Of a stretch of DNA of 20,690 nt, positions 17,620 through 20,690 are shown in pieces (positions within the stretch are counted from its first letter, which is position 1; each line of letters begins with the position of its first letter). The stretch is from positions 2,765,977 to 2,786,666 of the forward strand of contig BFEA01000013.1 of the NCBI GenBank assembly GCA_003427395.1, in the 5' to 3' direction. This stretch comes from Chara braunii. Lineage: Eukaryota; Streptophyta; Charophyceae; Charales; Characeae. A model generated the notes under the pieces. That model was given only the letters and a program-made list of their open reading frames with translations, was not told where the DNA came from and searched no databases. Position numbers and translations under genes: made by a program.

Positions 17620-18017
17620 GTCCTAGACGTTAAAGGAGAGGCAGATGGCCCTTCCTACACTATCGAGATTCCTCCTCACCTGCACACATATCCGGTAATC
17701 CACGCTTTGCTTCCTTGCATCTCAAACGATCAGTTTCCCTCTCGACGTTCTTTCCCCAGGGAAGAATTGATACAGACAACCCCTCACATTGTCTCCTACC
17801 TGTCTCTTATACACATCTAGATGTGTATAAGAGACAGGTCCTAGACGTTAAAGGAGAGGCAGATGGCCCTTCCTACACTATCGAGATTCCTCCTCACCTG
17901 CACACATATCCGGTAATCCACGCTTTGCTTCCTTGCATCTCAAACGATCAGTTTCCCTCTCGACGTTCTTTCCCCAGGGAAGAATTGATACAGACAACCC
18001 CTCACATTGTCTCCTAC
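17620..18017 (+). repeat. Artificial 180-bp direct duplication around the adapter
   Basis: Bases 17620-17799 and 17838-18017 appear identical (GTCCTAGACG ... GTCTCCTAC), separated only by the 38-nt adapter. This is what reading around a self-circularised ~180-bp library fragment gives. The true genome very probably has one copy, continuing into 18018. Confidence 0.93.
17800..17837. other. Nextera mate-pair junction adapter (assembly contamination)
   Basis: CTGTCTCTTATACACATCT (17800-17818) is joined to its reverse complement (17819-17837). Together they form the 38-nt palindromic transposase mosaic-end junction of the Nextera mate-pair method. Its translation yields SYTHLDVYKRQ, a peptide known as an adapter contaminant in protein databases. 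It is not biological. Confidence 0.99.
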
Positions 18018-18098
18018 TATGAGAGGGCGGGGCGAGGATTGGACATATACGACAGATAAAAAAATGGGATTTTTCTCAGAGGACCGCGAAATTAGGCC

Positions 18099-18106
18099 GG
18101 CGGGAG
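18099..18106 (+). other. Polypurine tract of element 2
   Basis: GGCGGGAG directly precedes the 3' LTR and is identical to the tract in element 1. Confidence 0.8.
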
Positions 18107-18687
18107 TGAAAGGATTCACGTTGCAGACGCTCTGTCCTGCTCCTAGGGGCCCGACGCATCCCAAGTCCAGGGCCATTTCTGTAAGGTAGGCCTTGGGACC
18201 TAGAGGCCGAAATGTCGTCGGTCAGTAGGCGTCGGTACCGGAGGTCTTAGGTCGGTAGAAGTTCCCCGGTACCCGACAAGAAAAGTCCAGAAGCGTCCAG
18301 TCCAGGTCGACAGTCTCAAGTCCAATTGCAACATGTCCCATGCAAGTCCGGAAGCTACTGGACCGACAAAATGTTTGCAGCAGACACGCCACGGCCGGCC
18401 GATACCGGTCCGAAGCAGGCCAAGTCCTACATATAGCTGCGACAGTGCAGCTGTTCATCACTTGTTGAGTTGCGAGATGCGGAAGGCTGCTGCTTGTGTG
18501 TTAAGGCAACTTGGGCACTGTGAGCCTGAAGAACAAGAGGGCGCTTGAGGGCCACTCCATAGCTAGGCTAGACATAGAGCAGGAGGACGGCGGCCATAGT
18601 CGTCGAGGTGTGAGCGACCTGAGTGGGTGTATCCAGGGTAACGATCCAGGGTAGTGAGAGAGAGAGACGCGCGCGTGCGCGCGCGCG

Positions 18688-18754
<67 letters not shown>

Positions 18755-18992
18755 ATTCAGAGAGAGCGCGAGAAGGGAGAAGCCATAGTCGCTATCTGGT
18801 TCAGACCCGTTGCATGTGTGTGTGTCCGGCAGAGCCGCTGGAGACAAACATTCTTGTATGTTGATAATAATATTGGAGACGACATCTATAAGTGTTGATT
18901 GTATCTCGATTTGGCTTCTCACGTCTGAACTCTCATGTGAATGATCGTTGATGTATGCGAAGTGGAACTTGACGAGTACTTGGCTCATTTCA
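18107..18992 (+). repeat. 3' LTR of element 2
   Basis: It starts TGAAAGGATTCACG, ends GGCTCATTTCA and is 886 bp. Relative to the 5' LTR it has extra sequence near 18449-18470 and 18541-18585 and a (CG)n run (18668-18703) followed by (GA)n to 18751, where the 5' LTR has only (GA)n. These account for the 63-bp length difference. Confidence 0.93.
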
Positions 18993-18996
18993 TATG
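18993..18996. repeat. Right target-site duplication of element 2 (TATG)
   Basis: It matches TATG at 10533-10536. AAAAG and a (TAA)n run (19002-19020) follow. Confidence 0.75.
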
Positions 18997-19020
18997 AAAA
19001 GTAATAATAATAATAATAAT

Positions 19021-19472
19021 TGCCTCCTGTTAGCTCCCACAGTTGTCTAGTTAGACAAGAAGCCGAACTCCACAATGGTTTGCTACATGGCAGGCAGGGG
19101 AAAGGGTTTGTGGGGATATAATGCCCTCTCGCCTACACTGGGCCCACCAGAAACATTACGGGGGCTTAAATCCTGGCAGAAGAAAACAATGCAAAATCTT
19201 GGAAGACACATACTGTGTTGACCAGGGTTCAAATCCTGGATGCTGGATTCAGAATTTCATACGCAGACAGGAAGCACAACATTTATGTCGAGGGCATCCA
19301 GGGATCAAACCTTGGTGATCTGTACATTGGGCCTTCGTTGTAAATTAATATATCATGGGCCTCAAACGGAGTTATATGGGGACAGAAAGAGGAAGAGAGT
19401 GTAAGGGACAGACAGGAACAAGAAGACACATAGATAACAAAATGGTGAACAATTTATGATCTTAGGCCATCC
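19021..19472. repeat. Right flank with three degenerate units carrying B-box-like words
   Basis: GGGCTTAAATCCTGG (19162), GGGTTCAAATCCTGG (19225) and GGGATCAAACCTTGG (19301) lie 63 and 76 bp apart, with loosely similar purine-rich sequence between them. GGTTCAAATCC is a perfect pol III B-box word. I find no A-box at the right distance and no tRNA cloverleaf. It may be a degraded tRNA-derived SINE or a minisatellite. The rest of 19021-19472 has no supported feature. Confidence 0.4.
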
Positions 19473-19492
19473 TTTTTTTTTTTTTTTTTTTT
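19473..19492 (-). repeat. 20-nt poly(A) tail of a reverse-strand retroposed sequence (T-run on plus)
   Basis: Twenty T lie about 115 nt downstream, on the minus strand, of the stop codon of the coding relic at 19607-19951. A reading frame, then a 3' UTR-sized spacer, then a pure A-run is the layout of a processed retrocopy or a non-LTR element end. No target-site duplication was confirmed. Confidence 0.5.
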
Positions 19493-19606
19493 AACAGAAC
19501 CTTACGGTCCTGGCTCCTTTTCCATTCTGGGGAGCATCACTCTGGTCCCTATTCCACCGGCAAGTCATAAATAATTACAATGGGTACTCGCACACGCTCC
19601 TCCCCC

Positions 19607-19951
19607 TTACATTAGGAAGGCCCGAAGGAGGGCATTGATTACTTCCCAAGGAAGGATGTACCACCCTTCACCCCTGCCTAAACTAGCCTGCTTGACGTAC
19701 TCTTGGACTTGGAAAGCCTCTCGGACTTATGGACCTGTCTTGTAATTGCTGAAGGCCTGCCTATATGGGCTGACTCTAGCTTTTCCTCGAAGTTGTATGG
19801 CTGTCAGATCTGTGTGGATTGCTGGTAGAGCTCGTTCAGCCTTCATTTGTGCCCTTATGCAATGACTTGCTGTTTTCTGGTCGCCTGTAGCCTCTCTCTG
19901 TTGAGGCTGTACTATAGGTAGGACAGATTCGTAACTTTGTTTGGCTGAGGG
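19607..19951 (-). pseudogene. Unknown reverse-strand coding relic with one internal stop
   Basis: From 19951 down to the TAA at 19609-19607 one minus-strand frame is open for about 114 codons, except for TAA at 19729-19727. It reads, in part, LPIVQPQQREATGDQKTAS, MKAERALPAIHTDLTAIQL, SPYRQAFSNYKTGP, REAFQVQEYVKQAS and GWYILPWEVINALLRAFLM. The mixed polar and aromatic composition and the ordinary codon choice look like protein. I do not recognise the family. Upstream the same frame continues to about 20150 but meets seven TAG codons, so its coding status there is doubtful. The downstream poly(A) suggests this is the 3' end of a retroposed gene or a non-LTR element. Confidence 0.5.
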
Positions 19952-20221
19952 CTAACCGAGAGACCTACCTGTGAGGGAAATTCTTGAGGGACATATCTGC
20001 AAATCCGGGAAAATACAGGCCCGGTACTAACTTGATTCCCTACAGCTACCCTAACTGCGGATAGCAGGCCCGGGCTACCCCTAGACAGACAGGCCCTATG
20101 GGCCTACTCTGAATAGACGGTCCTATAGCCTATAGCCGGGTCCGGTAGAGGCCGTGAGGTCGAAACAGATACGGTACCGGTCGGTCAGTCAGTCCGGTCT
20201 AGGTCGGTGTAGGCTAGAAGT
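19952..20221. other. Stretch with weak resemblance to LTR sequence
   Basis: AGAGGCCG, CGGTACCGG and TCTAGGTCGG (20140-20215) occur in the same order as AGAGGCC, CGGTACCGG and CTTAGGTCGG in the LTR of element 2 (about 18206-18256). This could be a remnant of a related LTR or shared leader. Otherwise nothing is supported. Confidence 0.3.
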
Positions 20222-20690
20222 AGGATGGGCACATTGGTTCAGGGCTTTTGGNAGTTGGTACCGTGTACATNGCTGNTGCGCTACGCGTGAACCGGAAGTG
20301 GTGACGGCNCAGCGTGGAGGANGANGGGCATAGCCAGACCATCGGAGTGCAGGCCATAGCTGGGACCTGCGNTGTACTCTGCCAGCACGCAGGGGCTGAC
20401 AGAGGTCGGGGTTATTGAGGTCTNCTGGAGGCGAGAGAGATTGGTGCCCTGCTGGACCCTCCTTCGGAGTGGGGTCCCAGAGGGTTTGCGCTGCAGCCAT
20501 AGCTGCAGCTTCTTCATCTNAGAGGTCATCTGATCAGGGTTTGGTGGCGCTGCTGCNGGCTTCCACCCGNGAAGTCTCCCGACACTTCNTCATCATCAGA
20601 TACTGTGGTGCTGGTCTTCTTCTTCATCCTCTGAGTGGCGCTTGGCCTCAGAGGCCTGTTTCAGGGTGGCGCTGCCCCCAGGAGTCTGTA
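20222..20690 (-). pseudogene. Second reverse-strand coding relic, N-containing, runs off the window
   Basis: On the minus strand from 20689 the pieces GGSATLKQASEAKRHSEDEE, then (from 20529) MKKLQLWLQRKPSGTPLRR, LSRL, TSITPTSVSPCVLAEY and GPSYGLHSDGLAMP can be read. After a stop at 20281 in that frame, MYTVP and PEPMCPSYF follow in a neighbouring frame. It is Ser/Pro/Glu-rich and probably disordered, like a Gag N-terminal region or linker. Twelve single Ns (20252-20589) and frame changes limit it. It may belong to the same unit as the relic at 19607-19951. Family unknown. Confidence 0.4.

Larger units (their letters stand above)
16528..18057 (+). pseudogene. pol: Integrase of element 2 with deleted chromodomain
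   Basis: The integrase frame is open from 16528 to a TAG at 17221-17223, which replaces the Gln after the catalytic Glu (NGQTE, Gln in element 1). HHCC residues are present (CQDTEGHFGW, CQLCQ). The first catalytic Asp is kept (SIDFMD). The second, in VSDRD, is Asn (codon 17110-17112). Past the stop the frame continues (MNKLRQQVLRMY...) to a frameshift near 17470. The GPY/F module (TYRGPWQVLDV, HTYPVIHALL) follows. After FPSRRSF it jumps to PREELIQTTPHIVSYYERAG, skipping about 55 residues that form most of the chromodomain in element 1. The adapter artefact and the 180-bp duplication fall inside this region. Confidence 0.88.
10537..18992 (+). mobile_element. Ty3/gypsy chromovirus LTR retrotransposon, element 2 (full length, inactive)
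   Basis: Both LTRs are present, with TGAAA...TTTCA ends, a PBS right after the 5' LTR, a PPT right before the 3' LTR, and a TATG duplication. It spans 8456 bp, of which about 218 bp are an assembly artefact. Gag and pol parallel element 1 block by block but contain many frameshifts and stops, three lost catalytic aspartates and a chromodomain deletion. By eye the LTRs differ at roughly one position in eight plus indels, so the insertion is old. Replication would need proteins from another copy. Confidence 0.93.

Noticed and set aside
17715-18059. 114-codon plus-strand frame across the adapter
   Set aside because: It includes the translated adapter (SYTHLDVYKRQ) and the artificial duplication, so it is not a gene.
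1547-20160. TAG reassigned to glutamine, as in some ulvophyte algae
   Set aside because: Many stops are TAG at Gln positions, but the intact 499-codon integrase frame encodes all its Gln with CAA or CAG and uses no TAA or TAG. CAG-to-TAG decay explains the pattern better, and TAG also replaces Trp at 4385.

Overview
This window looks like repeat-dominated nuclear DNA from a green plant lineage. Two decayed LTR retrotransposons of the Ty3/gypsy (Metaviridae) chromovirus type fill most of it. One has a primer-binding site matching the plant initiator-Met tRNA. Two short organelle fragments are embedded: plastid ndhD inside element 1, and mitochondrial cox2 in the spacer between the elements. 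A plastid ndh gene points to a streptophyte, because most chlorophyte plastids lack ndh genes. A charophyte alga such as Chara would fit, but I could not check this.

Layout. Element 1 covers 1-7702. Its 5' LTR lies outside the window. It runs: leader (TTGACC cluster and a ~185-bp tandem duplication), gag (997-2941), pol (protease, RT, RNase H, integrase, chromodomain; ~2896-6737), polypurine tract, 3' LTR (6776-7702). From 7703 to 10536 there is a non-LTR block: AT microsatellites, six copies of a ~60-110 bp repeat carrying a hammerhead-ribozyme-like core and a conserved hairpin, a broken gene (8123-9570) for a Josephin-like cysteine protease domain followed by two RING-like modules, and the cox2 fragment. 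Element 2 (10537-18992) has both LTRs, a 4-bp target-site duplication, a PBS and a PPT, but every coding part is broken. The right flank (18997-20690) holds a degenerate repeat, a reverse-strand coding relic that runs into a 20-nt poly(A) tail (seen as poly-T), and a second N-containing reverse-strand coding relic.

State of the genes. Element 1 keeps one long intact frame, integrase plus chromodomain (499 codons), but gag, protease, RT and RNase H carry stops or frameshifts. Element 2 has lost catalytic aspartates of protease, RNase H and integrase to Asn, and most of its chromodomain. Most recognisable stop codons are C-to-T type changes (CAG to TAG, CGA to TGA), as expected for methylated, silenced elements. 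Both elements keep the same -1 offset between gag and pol.

Assembly warning. Positions 17800-17837 are the 38-nt Nextera mate-pair junction adapter, flanked by an exact 180-bp duplication. About 218 bp there are artificial. Scattered single Ns occur at 20252-20589, and the window opens on an A-tract.

The most novel part is the block at 7.7-10.5 kb: a Josephin/RING gene bracketed by hammerhead-like repeats, two of which form an inverted pair around the cox2 fragment.
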